The notes: a model not told the origin generated them from the letters alone. Positions 28,955 through 40,936 are shown, counted from the first letter of the stretch. The stretch: 64,000 nucleotides of DNA from Coraliomargarita algicola (GCF_033878955.1 NZ_CP138858.1:744001-808000); one strand, 5' to 3'. Made by a program: numbers and translations.

Positions 28955-29311
28955 ATGTCTGACGTACACTACGCTCCACTTCCTGTCTCTGAGAAATCGC
29001 ACAAGGACAGCGAAACCGACAAGTATCATACCTTCGTCAACCTAGCGCTCGGCCTCGCCGCCATCACCGGAGTCGAACTGGTATTGGTTTACTTGCCCTT
29101 TAATTCGACCTTCATCTTCACGGTCCTATTGACGCTCTCCTTGTTTAAATTCGTAGCTGTGATCGCATGGTTCATGCACCTGCTCTACGACAAATTGCTG
29201 CTCACACTCGCATTCGGCACTGGCATGGCAATTGCCACCGGCACTTTTATCGCGCTCGGCTCCCTCATCTCCCGTAGCGACGTCGACTTAGATGCGATTA
29301 CGGGATTTTAG
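28955..29311 (+). CDS. ctaF: Cytochrome c oxidase subunit IV (CtaF-like)
   Basis: A 118-residue small subunit with three membrane helices (about 27-48, 52-75 and 83-110). The stretch FKFVAVIAWFMHLLYDKLLLTLAFGTGM is typical of bacterial prokaryotic subunit IV/COX4_pro. The start ATG 28955 is chosen over a TTG two codons upstream. It ends the oxidase structural genes. The following 167 bases contain a weak inverted repeat at 29329-29354 without a T tract, so termination there is uncertain. Confidence 0.88.
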   Translation: MSDVHYAPLPVSEKSHKDSETDKYHTFVNLALGLAAITGVELVLVYLPFNSTFIFTVLLTLSLFKFVAVIAWFMHLLYDKLLLTLAFGTGMAIATGTFIALGSLISRSDVDLDAITGF

Positions 29312-29478
29312 TATCCAATTGAAGCGACAATCGGGACGATCCATTCGCCCGATTACGTTTGATGACAGTTTTCGAGGCTCAAGGCCAAGCGTCTGACTGA
29401 TTCGAAGAGCGAAAACAAACTCGTATCTCACGATTTTTTTCATTCGCAACTGAGTCGCTCGGTCACATTCTCCGCTCG

Positions 29479-30282
29479 ATGCAATTGCACTGGCACACTG
29501 AACCGCTCCTGTTAATCACCTTACTCGGTGTGGGCTGGTTATACGCGCTCGCAATCGGTCCCCTGCGCCTACGAATCGCATCCGATGCTCGCTTTTCACT
29601 ACGGCAGTGCATCCTGTTCTATCTTGGGCTGGGGCTGACCTATCTGGCAGTCGGCTCCCCACTCGATCAAATTGGCGAACAATTCTTATTCTGCGCCCAT
29701 ATGGTGCAGCACATGTTACTAATCTATTGTAGCACCACACTGTTCATCTATGGCACCCCGGCCTGGTTGATCGATTGGATGCTCAAACCGGAGCCCTTGC
29801 GTAAACTAATGAGCCTGCTCACACACCCCGCATGCGGTGGCCTGCTCTTTACATTCGTCTATACCATCTGGCACGTGCCCACACTCTACGAGGCGGCACT
29901 TCACGACAAGCGCATTCACATTCTAGAGCACTGGACGATGTTTGCCCTCGGGTTAATCATGCTCTGGCCCTATTTAACCAACTCCACTCGCGTGCCACGC
30001 AGGAGCTACGGCGTATGCATGCTCGCAATCTTCCTTCTGATGGTCGGCCAGTTGCCCGTATTCGGCTTTCTCTCATTTGCCAACGAGGCTATTTACCCCA
30101 CCTACGCATGGGCACCTCGTATCATTGATCTGGACCCGCTCAACGATCAAATTCTAGGCGGAATCATCATGAAAGTCGTGAATATGGGATTTTCACTTAC
30201 AATTCTAGGAATATCCTTTTATCATTGGGCCAAAAGTGAGGAGGAAGACGCCCCAGCGGGTGCCCACTCCCTAGAACTCTAA
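29479..30282 (+). CDS. ctaG: Cytochrome c oxidase assembly protein CtaG (caa3_CtaG family)
   Basis: A 267-residue protein with seven predicted membrane segments, belonging to the caa3_CtaG family (not the unrelated COX11-type CtaG). Motifs: FCAHMVQHMLLIY near residue 75, TFVYTIWHVPTLYEAAL near 130, LEHWTMFALGLIMLWP near 155, and the QILGGIIMKVVNMGF ending. Histidines and methionines in these helices are thought to handle copper for CuB assembly in this family. Directly downstream of the oxidase genes and 16 bases before the SLC13 transporter gene. Confidence 0.92.
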   Translation: MQLHWHTEPLLLITLLGVGWLYALAIGPLRLRIASDARFSLRQCILFYLGLGLTYLAVGSPLDQIGEQFLFCAHMVQHMLLIYCSTTLFIYGTPAWLIDWMLKPEPLRKLMSLLTHPACGGLLFTFVYTIWHVPTLYEAALHDKRIHILEHWTMFALGLIMLWPYLTNSTRVPRRSYGVCMLAIFLLMVGQLPVFGFLSFANEAIYPTYAWAPRIIDLDPLNDQILGGIIMKVVNMGFSLTILGISFYHWAKSEEEDAPAGAHSLEL

Positions 30283-30298
30283 CTTTGCAACTTTCTAA

Positions 30299-32116
30299 AT
30301 GACCTGGGAAATTTTATTCGTCTTCGCACTGCTTGGCTTTGCGATCATAAGCTTTGTTTGGGAGCGTATCTCAGCGGATTTAACGGCATTAACCGTGTTC
30401 GGTGTCTTGTTATTTGTCAGCGTACTGACCAATAGCGAAGCCCTCCCCACACTGGATCAACTACTGAGCGTATTTGGCAATTCGGCACCACTCACGATTG
30501 CAGGCATGTTCATTGTAAGTGCAGCGCTGGAACGTACTGGCGCAATCGACTTAATCACCGCCTACCTACGCAAACTGGTCAAATTCCCCTACCGCAGCTT
30601 TTTATTTATCATGATCCTGGGAGTTGGCGGCGTATCCGCCTTCGTCAATAACACCCCCGTGGTCATCGTGCTCATGCCAGTGATTCTATCACTCTCGCGG
30701 GACATGGGCGTCGCCTCCTCGAAGCTGTTAATTCCGCTTTCCTACGCATCGATATTTGGCGGCACCTGCACCCTGCTCGGCACCAGCACCAATCTGCTCG
30801 CTAGCGGCATATTGCTCGATGCCGGCCATGCACCGATTGGCATGTTCGAATTAGCCGCCGTAGGCCTCCCGATTTTAATGATCGGCACCATTTATTTGGT
30901 GCTCTTCGGGAACAAATTACTACCGCACCGCGAGACTCTCACCTCCATCCTAAGTGACGAAGAACGCAAGGAATTTATTACCGAAGCCTTCGTCCGTGCG
31001 GGCTCCGACCTACACGGCAAAACACCACTGGACAGCGGCATGTTAAAGGGACGTGGTATCCGCCTGCTCGAAATTGTGCGACATGGTGTCGCCGTCCAAG
31101 GTGACCCTAAAAAACAAATTCTACAATACGGGGATCGACTGGTCCTCGCCTGTCGTCCATCCGGTGTAGCCGAAGCACACTCCATGAAAGGCATCACCAT
31201 TCAGACGGAACTCGCGGAAGGTCTGGAAACGATTGCCACCGATGAAGGGGCACTGGTTGAGGGGGTCATCTCCCCCCACGCTTCTATCGCGGGCCTGACT
31301 TTGGGTGAAATCAATTTCCGGCAGCGCTTTCGGATGGTCGTGGTAGCCGTGCACCGTAAAGGCACCAATCAACGGGAACGCCTATTTAGCCTACGTCTCA
31401 AGGCCGGTGACACCCTACTGATGATGGGCTCCACCAAGGCAATCGACTCGCTGGCCAACAGTGACGAAATCATTATTCTCGACCGTCCACGCGTGCCCGC
31501 CCGCAGCCTACGCGCCAAAATGCCCATCGCGATTGGAACGACCGCCTCAATTGTGACCCTCGCCACCTTTAACTTGGTGCCAATCGTCGCAGCAGTTTGC
31601 CTGGGTGTCGCCATCCTACTACTATCAGGCTGCATGAAGGCCAAGGATGCCTATGCATCAGTCGAATGGAGCATTCTAATCATAATTTTTGGCATGCTCG
31701 CGCTCGGGCAAGCAATGGACTCCACTGGAGCCAGTCTAATGATCGCGCAAAACATGACCGGATTAGTCTCTAGTTTCGCGCCAGAGCACTACCAAAACGT
31801 AATCATGCTAGCCTTGATTTACATTATCACATCCACTTTTACCGAATTCCTATCCAATAATGCAGCTGTCGCGCTGATGGTCCCAATCGCCCTGGGAATC
31901 GCCGCGACACTCGGCATCGACCCGCGCCCCTTTGTCGTCGCCAGCTGCATCGCTGCGTCCGCCAGCTTCGCGACTCCTATCGGCTATCAAACCAATACCT
32001 ACGTATACGGCGTCGGCGGTTACCGCTTCTTCGACTTCACCAAGGTGGGATTGCCCCTAAATTTGATTTGCTTTGTCGTCACGCTCACAGTCGTGCCCAT
32101 TTTCTGGAGCTTTTAA
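30299..32116 (+). CDS. SLC13-family permease with two RCK_C (TrkA-C) domains
   Basis: A 605-residue transporter of the Na+/dicarboxylate-sulfate (SLC13/CitT-like) family. An N-terminal half of membrane helices includes the conserved loops VNNTPVVIVLMPVI and LLGTSTNLLASG; two cytoplasmic RCK_C domains lie between about residues 215 and 385 (visible in GDPKKQILQYGDRLVLACRP and LFSLRLKAGDTLLMMGSTKA); the C-terminal half repeats the transport signature as SNNAAVALMVPIALG. The substrate cannot be read from sequence; dicarboxylate, sulfate or phosphate are the usual ones. Its position 16 bases after ctaG suggests shared transcription, not necessarily shared function. Near the succinate/propionate genes, a dicarboxylate role is plausible (inference). 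Confidence 0.9.
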   Translation: MTWEILFVFALLGFAIISFVWERISADLTALTVFGVLLFVSVLTNSEALPTLDQLLSVFGNSAPLTIAGMFIVSAALERTGAIDLITAYLRKLVKFPYRSFLFIMILGVGGVSAFVNNTPVVIVLMPVILSLSRDMGVASSKLLIPLSYASIFGGTCTLLGTSTNLLASGILLDAGHAPIGMFELAAVGLPILMIGTIYLVLFGNKLLPHRETLTSILSDEERKEFITEAFVRAGSDLHGKTPLDSGMLKGRGIRLLEIVRHGVAVQGDPKKQILQYGDRLVLACRPSGVAEAHSMKGITIQTELAEGLETIATDEGALVEGVISPHASIAGLTLGEINFRQRFRMVVVAVHRKGTNQRERLFSLRLKAGDTLLMMGSTKAIDSLANSDEIIILDRPRVPARSLRAKMPIAIGTTASIVTLATFNLVPIVAAVCLGVAILLLSGCMKAKDAYASVEWSILIIIFGMLALGQAMDSTGASLMIAQNMTGLVSSFAPEHYQNVIMLALIYIITSTFTEFLSNNAAVALMVPIALGIAATLGIDPRPFVVASCIAASASFATPIGYQTNTYVYGVGGYRFFDFTKVGLPLNLICFVVTLTVVPIFWSF

Positions 32117-32139
32117 GCCACCGCGGCTCCCATCGAGCA

Positions 32140-32556
32140 TCAAATATAATACATCTCCGCATCCGCGTCCTTTACGATAAAATCGTCGAGCGTGTATTCG
32201 CGCATCTTTGATTCAAAGCATTCGCCAATCTCGCTCCAGATCCCTGCCACGCGCTCGCCAGAGTGCCCCGCATCTTCGAAGCTGCGCTCAAGCAACTCAC
32301 CGTCGACCGCTTCAACAATCTCGATTAACGTCACCTTCTTCGGATCGCGGGACAAAGCATAGCCTCCCTGCTTGCCACGTTTGCTGACAATCAAGCCGGC
32401 ATTTCGCAATTCATTGAGAATTTGCACCAGATAATTCGCCGGAATCGCTTCCGCCGTCGCCAACGTCTCGATGTGCGCAAGTTTATCCTGACCGTGGGAA
32501 CGACCAAGTTGAGCCAATACACGGCAGGCATATTCAAGTTTATGAGAGAGCTTCAC
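32140..32556 (-). CDS. Rrf2-family transcriptional regulator without Fe-S cysteines
   Basis: A 138-residue Rrf2 winged-helix protein. The N-terminal MKLSHKLEYACRVLAQLG, the recognition-helix region IPANYLVQILNELRNAGLIVSKRGKQGGYALSR and the following VTLIEIVEAVDGE are diagnostic. The three-cysteine cluster used by IscR/NsrR-type Fe-S regulators is absent from the C-terminal loop (only one cysteine, in GECFES), so it is closer to CymR-like non-Fe-S members. It is divergent from gyrB across 239 bases that contain two inverted repeats which may be its operator. Targets unknown. Confidence 0.92.
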   Translation of the reverse strand: MKLSHKLEYACRVLAQLGRSHGQDKLAHIETLATAEAIPANYLVQILNELRNAGLIVSKRGKQGGYALSRDPKKVTLIEIVEAVDGELLERSFEDAGHSGERVAGIWSEIGECFESKMREYTLDDFIVKDADAEMYYI

Positions 32557-32663
32557 ACGGCTTAAGTTAGGCTCATGACTAAAGAAGTAAACTTAAAAGC
32601 AAAACAGTCTGAATCCATCTACCTTTTTCTGAATCGCGCGCTCCAAGTCGAGAGAAAAGCGAC

Positions 32664-32703
32664 AGCTTAATTTTAAGCTCTTTTTGTAGGTATAAGCACC
32701 TAC
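32664..32703. promoter_or_regulatory. Two adjacent inverted repeats upstream of rrf2-like gene and gyrB
   Basis: A palindrome AGCTTAA-TT-TTAAGCT (32664-32679) is followed by GTAGGT, a six-base spacer, ACCTAC (32686-32703). Both lie between the divergent Rrf2 gene and gyrB. The second has the size of an Rrf2-dimer site; autoregulation is the simplest guess. Not proven. Confidence 0.4.
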
Positions 32704-32795
32704 TAAATAAGCACTTAACGAAGCTCAAAAAAAACTCAAAATACGGCACTTTTTAGTAGCCAGTCACCGGCTCGATCCATATAAATTTACAGCTT

Positions 32796-35336
<2,541 letters not shown>

Positions 35337-35441
35337 CCATGGCGAATAGCTAAGAACCCATAGCGAAACGCACGATTGGCGACTCATCAGCCATCCGTCA
35401 TTCGCGATCCATTATTATTTTAAACGAAGTTTAAAAATCTC

Positions 35442-38033
35442 ATGTCCGAAGAACTCACACCACACAACCCCGAGCACACACGCCCCGAGGGCACGTCGAT
35501 TATCGACATCATGCAGACGGCTTACATCGACTACTCGATGTCTGTCATCGTCAGTCGCGCGCTCCCCGACGCCCGCGACGGCCTCAAGCCCGTGCAACGA
35601 CGTATCCTCTACGCAATGTTGCGTGAAGGCCTGCTACACAACCGCCCCTTCGATAAGTGCGCCGGTGTCGTCGGGGAAGTCCTGAAGAACTATCACCCCC
35701 ACGGTGATAGCTCAGTTTACGACACACTCGTTCGCCTCGCCCAACACTGGGTCATGCGCTACCCACTCATCATCCCACAAGGTAACTTCGGCTCCATCGA
35801 CGGTGACTCCGCCGCGGCCTATCGTTATACTGAGTGTAAACTCGAAGGCATCGCCGAAGATCTGCTCAAAGACATCGACGAAGACACCGTCGACTTCGTG
35901 CCGAACTATAAGGAAAGCTCCACCGAGCCCTCGGTGCTTCCTGCCGCATTGCCCAATCTCCTGATGAATGGCTCCACGGGGATTGCGGTCGGTATGACCA
36001 CGAATATTCCGCCGCATAACTTAAACGAAGTCATTGATGCCACAGTCGCCATCATCGATAATCCCAAGATCGAACTCGATGAGTTGATCAAAATCATCCC
36101 CGGCCCCGACTTCCCTGGTGGCGGATTCATTCACGGAAAATCGGGTATCGAAAGCTACCTCAAAACTGGCCGCGGCATCGTCCGCACCCGTGGTATCGCC
36201 GAAGTCGTCGAGAATAAAGGCAAAGAAGAAATCATCATCTCGGCCATCCCTTATAACGTCAACCGCGCCTCCCTAGTCATCCGTATCGCCGACTTGATTA
36301 AGGAAAAAGCAATCGACGGCATCTCCGATCTGCGCGACGAGTCGACCGAGACGACACGCATCGTCATCGAACTCAAACGCGGCGCCATCCCACGCGTCAT
36401 CATCAATCAACTCTACAAGAGCACACCACTGGAAAGCTCTTTCGGCGTCATTCTACTCGCGCTCGACAACCGTCGCCCCAAGCAGATGAACATCAAAGAG
36501 ATGCTCACCTGCTACATCGACCACCGCCGCGATGTCATCTACCGCCGCACCGCCTTCCGTCTGCGCAAGGCCGAAGCACGCGCCCACATACTCGAAGGCT
36601 ACAAGATCGCCCTCGATAACTTGGACGACTTTGTCAAAATCATCCGCGCCTCCAAGAATCGTGAAGAAGCCAAGCAAGAGCTGATGGCCAAGTATCCTCT
36701 CTCGGAGATTCAGACCACCGCCATCCTCGAACTGCGCCTCTATCAACTCACCGGCATGGAACGCGGTAAGATCGAAGAAGAGTACCTCGCTCTGATGGCG
36801 GTCATCGAAGAGCTGCGCTCCATCCTTGAAAGTGAGCAAAAGTTGCTCATGGTCATCAAGGAAGAGCTTGGCCAGATGAAAGAGAAATACGGCAACCCAC
36901 GCCGCTCGACCATCCTCTCGATTGATGGCGACCTTTCCATGGAAGACATCATTCCAAACGAAGGCTGCATGATCACCATCACCCACAAGGGCTTCATGAA
37001 GCGCACTTCGCTGGATGAATACCGCTCACAGAAACGCGGCGGCAAGGGCGTGATTGGCTCCGGGCAATATGAAGATGACTTTGTCGAACACCTCTTCACC
37101 GCGTCGACTCACGATTACATAATGTTCTTCATGAATAACGGTCGAGTCTACGTAGAAAAGGTCTATCACATCCCTGAAGGCAGCCGCACTGCCAAAGGAC
37201 GCGCCATCGCCAACATCATCGAACTACAAGCAGGCGAAAAGATTGCTGCGATGATTTGCGTCAAAGACTTCAACGAATCCGATCAACGCATCGTACTCGC
37301 CACCGAGCGGGGGGTCACTAAGAAGACCCTACTCTCCGACTACAAGAACCACCGCAAAGGCGGCCTGATCGGTATCAATATCGACGAAGGCGATAACCTG
37401 ATCGGCGCACGCCTCACCAGCGGCAACGACGACATCCTGCTAGTCACCAGCAACGCTCAGTCGATCCGATTCCCAGAGACCGACCTGCGCGACCAAGGCC
37501 GTGCCACACGTGGCGTGCGCGGCATCAAGCTCAAGACTGAGGCCGACAAGGTGGTTGCGATCGAAATCGTCAATCCAAGCCCAACAGGCGAGCCAGCCGA
37601 AGGTGAAGAAACCGAGCCCAAGAAGCTACTGCTAATCGCAGGTGCCAACGGCCTCGGCAAGCGCACCGAGTTCAGCGACTACCGCGTCCAATCACGCGGC
37701 GGCTCCGGTATCATTGCCATCAAGTCCGACAAAGTCGCAGGCGCACTCAGCGTCACCGAAACGGACGAGATCATGATGTTCACCAAGAAGGGCCAAGCCG
37801 TCCGCAGTCCGATCAATACCGTTCGCGTGACCGGTCGTGCTGCCAGCGGCGTCAAACTAGTCAACCTAGCTGACAAGGATGAGTTAATCGGTATCAGCAA
37901 AGTCATCGCCACTGAGGAAGACCAATCCGGCGAAGACGCAGAAGGTGGCGAAGTCACCGACGTCGAGACTAGCGATGTGGTAGAGACCACGGACGACAGT
38001 TCCGCACAGCAGGACACAAACGAAGAGTCCTAA
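35442..38033 (+). CDS. gyrA: DNA gyrase subunit A
   Basis: An 863-residue cleavage subunit. Near the N-terminus are YIDYSMSVIVSRALPDARDGLKPVQRR, the quinolone-site helix HPHGDSSVYDTLVRLAQ (serine and aspartate at the usual resistance positions are the susceptible residues) and the catalytic tyrosine in AAYRYTECKL. The C-terminal beta-pinwheel has the GyrA box as QKRGGKGV, the feature that separates gyrase from topoisomerase IV. The tail (last 45 residues) is very acidic and low in complexity. A terminator follows 24 bases downstream. Confidence 0.98.
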   Translation: MSEELTPHNPEHTRPEGTSIIDIMQTAYIDYSMSVIVSRALPDARDGLKPVQRRILYAMLREGLLHNRPFDKCAGVVGEVLKNYHPHGDSSVYDTLVRLAQHWVMRYPLIIPQGNFGSIDGDSAAAYRYTECKLEGIAEDLLKDIDEDTVDFVPNYKESSTEPSVLPAALPNLLMNGSTGIAVGMTTNIPPHNLNEVIDATVAIIDNPKIELDELIKIIPGPDFPGGGFIHGKSGIESYLKTGRGIVRTRGIAEVVENKGKEEIIISAIPYNVNRASLVIRIADLIKEKAIDGISDLRDESTETTRIVIELKRGAIPRVIINQLYKSTPLESSFGVILLALDNRRPKQMNIKEMLTCYIDHRRDVIYRRTAFRLRKAEARAHILEGYKIALDNLDDFVKIIRASKNREEAKQELMAKYPLSEIQTTAILELRLYQLTGMERGKIEEEYLALMAVIEELRSILESEQKLLMVIKEELGQMKEKYGNPRRSTILSIDGDLSMEDIIPNEGCMITITHKGFMKRTSLDEYRSQKRGGKGVIGSGQYEDDFVEHLFTASTHDYIMFFMNNGRVYVEKVYHIPEGSRTAKGRAIANIIELQAGEKIAAMICVKDFNESDQRIVLATERGVTKKTLLSDYKNHRKGGLIGINIDEGDNLIGARLTSGNDDILLVTSNAQSIRFPETDLRDQGRATRGVRGIKLKTEADKVVAIEIVNPSPTGEPAEGEETEPKKLLLIAGANGLGKRTEFSDYRVQSRGGSGIIAIKSDKVAGALSVTETDEIMMFTKKGQAVRSPINTVRVTGRAASGVKLVNLADKDELIGISKVIATEEDQSGEDAEGGEVTDVETSDVVETTDDSSAQQDTNEES

Positions 38034-38056
38034 ACCACTCGTGTATATGCCTCTCC

Positions 38057-38086
38057 AAAGCCGCCTCCAACGAGGCGGCTTTTTTA
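38057..38086 (+). terminator. Rho-independent terminator after gyrA
   Basis: A ten-base-pair stem (AAAGCCGCCT paired with AGGCGGCTTT) with a six-base loop and a run of T residues immediately after. It lies 24 bases beyond the gyrA stop. Confidence 0.94.
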
Positions 38087-38146
38087 TTTACCACCAAGCA
38101 AGTAATCATCCACACTAGGTCCGCGCTCTAAATCAAATTGTTAAAG

Positions 38147-38557
38147 ATGAATGAACCACACAAAGCCCCACTCTTTGATCGCATTGGCGGTCGAGACGGA
38201 CTCCTCAAATTACTGCGGTATTTCTACGCGGATGTACGGCAACATACAGTCATAGGCCCGATCTTCAAGGCCCACATACAAGACTGGCCAGCGCATATCG
38301 AAAACATTGCAGACTTTTGGTCAGGCATCACAGGAGGCCAGGCCAAATATCGTGGTGGCATGCCAATCAAACACCTATCCCTCGGTTTGGGCGAAGAACA
38401 CTTTCAAGCTTGGCTTGGACTATGGAAACGCAATTGCAGCACCCATTTAGCACAAGCAGAAGCCACAGAGATGGCCGCCATTGCTGACAAAATTGGCCTC
38501 CGCCTAAAAGCTATCATTGCAAATCACAACAAACCGACACTCGATTTGTTTTCCTAA
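38147..38557 (+). CDS. Group III truncated haemoglobin
   Basis: A 136-residue globin from ATG 38147 (a TTG three codons earlier is less likely). Family features: LFDRIGGRDGLLKLLRYFYADV, GPIF, then FWSGITGGQAKYRGGMPIKHLSL holding the proximal histidine, and EEHFQAWLGLWKRN with the conserved tryptophan of helix G. The FW...YRGGM...H pattern fits group III globins. These bind O2, NO or related ligands and their roles are mostly unproven; protection against nitrosative stress or hydrogen-peroxide sensing has been suggested in other bacteria. It is the last gene before the carbohydrate locus, convergent with it, with 18 bases between stops. Confidence 0.9.
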   Translation: MNEPHKAPLFDRIGGRDGLLKLLRYFYADVRQHTVIGPIFKAHIQDWPAHIENIADFWSGITGGQAKYRGGMPIKHLSLGLGEEHFQAWLGLWKRNCSTHLAQAEATEMAAIADKIGLRLKAIIANHNKPTLDLFS

Positions 38558-38575
38558 GGTCCAGTTCGGTGTCGA

Positions 38576-39991
38576 TCAAGCGTCCCCCAAGGTCGCAACC
38601 TCCAACTGTCCGTACAAGCCTAACGCATAGGATAACGTCACACGGTAATCGCTACGCTGCAGGCCTTCGCCCCCTTTGTTGGATTGCGAACATCCGCCGA
38701 GAAAGCCCTGTGGAGTCAAATAGGTGCGAGCAGTCTCGCGGCAACGTAAGGCGCGCTCCAAATACTCTTCGGGTAAGAAGCCGTGCTTCGCAGCTAGAGC
38801 CATCGCAGCGGCCACCCCCACAGATCCAGAGGTATCGGCCGCGACTTCAGGTTCGTCAACAAAGCAAGCCCACATGCCATTCTCGAGTTGATATTGAGCC
38901 GCAAACTCAGCCAATGTGGTCAACTGTTGTTTCAAAATCTCCGAAGGCTTCGCCTGCAATTTTAACACCTGAACATGCCCGAGCATCTGCCAGCAGAGGC
39001 CACGCACCCAATTACGGTGCGTACGTCGCCCATCCGTATAATGGCGTAAATAAATACCCTCTTTTTGCACTAAACGGTTAAAAGTCTCAACCAACAGATT
39101 TTCTGCGATGGCCTCCCACTTTGGCTCATTGCGAAGTTGCGCGATCAAGACCATCGGATAAGCCACAGTATAGGCCCCTTCACTGGAAATCATCTCCTCA
39201 TCCTGCACCTGACCATTTTTAGCAATCAATTGTCGCCAAAAATCCATAGCTAAATCCACCCAGGGATGCTGCGGGTCAATACGAGCGGCATGTGCGAAAG
39301 GTAGAGTCGTTTCAATAGTATCCAGCTCATTGGCCACCCGCATACTGCGTGGAGTCTCGTATTCAAGCACTCCGGATGAAAAGCCAAAATAGTCTAAATG
39401 TTGACGAATCGCAGCAGCAGCTCGCGAGTCCTCACCGAGATCCGCATAGGCCTGCAGGGCATCCAGCACGCAACCTTCCTTCCAGCTAAAAGTCTGTATC
39501 GAAGCCAATGAAGCTAGCGCATCCATAAAAGCATCCGCCGGTCCGGAGGCATCAATCAAGTGTGGCACATGCCACTCTAGACCGTCTCGTGCACTGGCAT
39601 CGGGCGCAAATAACCATAAATATCCCTCGTTAGCTAATTTTAACTGAAGCGTAAGCGTACCGTCTTCTCCAAATGCCTCCTGCGGAATTGCAATTGCAAT
39701 ACGTTGATAGGGGTCGGAGCAAATGACCTCACACTCAGCTATAATCCGATCCTTGCTCTCATGATAAACTAAAATACGGTTCGAACCAGAGGTTGCCGGC
39801 TCGACGACAAAGACCAAAATCAACTCTACTGTGTCAATGGCAGCGGGTGCGGACTGCCATGTCAAACGCGTGAAGCCGTCATGCTCCAAAGCCATCAAAG
39901 GACGTTGCTTTGGGCCAGTGCGCCCTTGTAGCACTGAGACTGGAGTCGAATATTCTGAATCCGATGTAAAATATAGAGAGCGTTTAGTCAT
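38576..39991 (-). CDS. GH105-like (unsaturated glycuronyl hydrolase-like) (alpha/alpha)6-barrel protein
   Basis: A 471-residue protein without a signal peptide, so cytoplasmic. Residues 1-145 form a beta-sandwich-like region; residues 150-471 look like a GH88/GH105 helical barrel: WVRGLCWQMLGHVQVL corresponds to the WxRGNGW motif, and MWACFVDEPEVAADTSGSVGVAAAMA followed by GFLGGCSQ matches the end of the family. Family enzymes hydrate 4,5-unsaturated uronic acids left by polysaccharide lyases. The catalytic aspartate motif usually found in the barrel (W-x-D-x-x-M) reads ISSEGAYTVAYP here, so activity may differ. It is the last gene of the seven-gene minus-strand operon. Confidence 0.78.
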   Translation of the reverse strand: MTKRSLYFTSDSEYSTPVSVLQGRTGPKQRPLMALEHDGFTRLTWQSAPAAIDTVELILVFVVEPATSGSNRILVYHESKDRIIAECEVICSDPYQRIAIAIPQEAFGEDGTLTLQLKLANEGYLWLFAPDASARDGLEWHVPHLIDASGPADAFMDALASLASIQTFSWKEGCVLDALQAYADLGEDSRAAAAIRQHLDYFGFSSGVLEYETPRSMRVANELDTIETTLPFAHAARIDPQHPWVDLAMDFWRQLIAKNGQVQDEEMISSEGAYTVAYPMVLIAQLRNEPKWEAIAENLLVETFNRLVQKEGIYLRHYTDGRRTHRNWVRGLCWQMLGHVQVLKLQAKPSEILKQQLTTLAEFAAQYQLENGMWACFVDEPEVAADTSGSVGVAAAMALAAKHGFLPEEYLERALRCRETARTYLTPQGFLGGCSQSNKGGEGLQRSDYRVTLSYALGLYGQLEVATLGDA

Positions 39992-40011
39992 GATGTAGAA
40001 GTATATCGTGA

Positions 40012-40884
40012 TTATTTAGAAGTTTCTGAAACCTGAGCCTTCAACCAGTCAGCGAGCAGGTCTGGCCAATGATGGACCGGTAGTGAACGCTGCTTTTGAA
40101 AGCCGAAGCCATGCCCACCCTGTTTAAATATATGCAATTCCGCTGGCACCTGGTTTGCTCGTAGAGCCAGATAAAAGCGAATGCTGTTTTCTGCTTTCAC
40201 ACCACGATCATCATCCGCATGCACAATAAATGTGGGCGGCGTTTCGGACGTCACTTGTAGTTCATTCGACATCAGTTCGACTAAGTCTGGCGAGGGCTCC
40301 TTACCCAGTAGATTGTTGCGCGAGCCTCGATGCGTAATGGCCGCATCCATACTGACTACCGGGTACAACATCACCAAGAAATCAGGGCGGCTCGACACCT
40401 GAACCACGGGATCCTCCGCGTCGGAATCGGCCGCGAGAAAGTGCGTCGCTGCCGTCGCAGCAAGATGCCCGCCCGCGGAAGAACCAAAGACCCCGATACG
40501 CTCGGGATCGAGTTGCCACTCTTCAGTTCGCGCACGTAAGGTCTGTATCGCGCGTTGCACATCTTGCATGGGTGCCGGATGCGGATAGCCTTTAGCGGGC
40601 AAACGATACTTCAAAACAGCAGCCGCATAGCCCTGCGCATTAAACCATTTCGCGATTGCATGGCCTTCATGATTCATGGCCAACCCACCGTAGCCTCCTC
40701 CGGGGCAAATCACAACCGCGCCACCATTAGAACTGCCCTCTTCGGGCAGACTGATAGTTAAGGTCGGAATATCTTGGGACTCAGTCCCCAGTGCGCCGGG
40801 TGCGCCCTCCGGCCAAAGCGGTAGTTCATGTGCGAGTAATAAAGCCGGCACAGATGAGAGGATGAGCAATAGAATCTTTAGCAT
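40012..40884 (-). CDS. Secreted alpha/beta-hydrolase, acetyl-xylan-esterase-like (BD-FAE family)
   Basis: A 290-residue protein with a cleavable signal peptide (MLKILLLILSSVPALLLAH). Motifs: oxyanion HGGGxxx-type block as ICPGGGYGGLAMNHEGHAIAKWF, nucleophile elbow FGSSAGGHLAA, acid in FIVHADDDRGV and histidine in GGHGFGF. The family (BD-FAE/acetylesterase, formerly labelled xylanase) removes acetyl or feruloyl groups from polysaccharides. It is 20 bases upstream of the GH105-like gene. The start ATG at 40884 opens the signal peptide. Substrate inferred from context only. Confidence 0.9.
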   Translation of the reverse strand: MLKILLLILSSVPALLLAHELPLWPEGAPGALGTESQDIPTLTISLPEEGSSNGGAVVICPGGGYGGLAMNHEGHAIAKWFNAQGYAAAVLKYRLPAKGYPHPAPMQDVQRAIQTLRARTEEWQLDPERIGVFGSSAGGHLAATAATHFLAADSDAEDPVVQVSSRPDFLVMLYPVVSMDAAITHRGSRNNLLGKEPSPDLVELMSNELQVTSETPPTFIVHADDDRGVKAENSIRFYLALRANQVPAELHIFKQGGHGFGFQKQRSLPVHHWPDLLADWLKAQVSETSK

Positions 40885-40936
40885 AATTAGACAATTGTTG
40901 TTAACTTTTTAAGGTATAGGTTGAAGAATAAGGTGC

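Noticed and set aside
29329..29354. Inverted repeat AATCGGG/CCCGATT after ctaF
   Set aside because: Stem is only seven bases with a 12-base loop and no T run, so not called as a terminator.
36453..36986. 177-codon minus-strand frame inside gyrA
   Set aside because: gyrA continues on the plus strand with full conservation; shadow.
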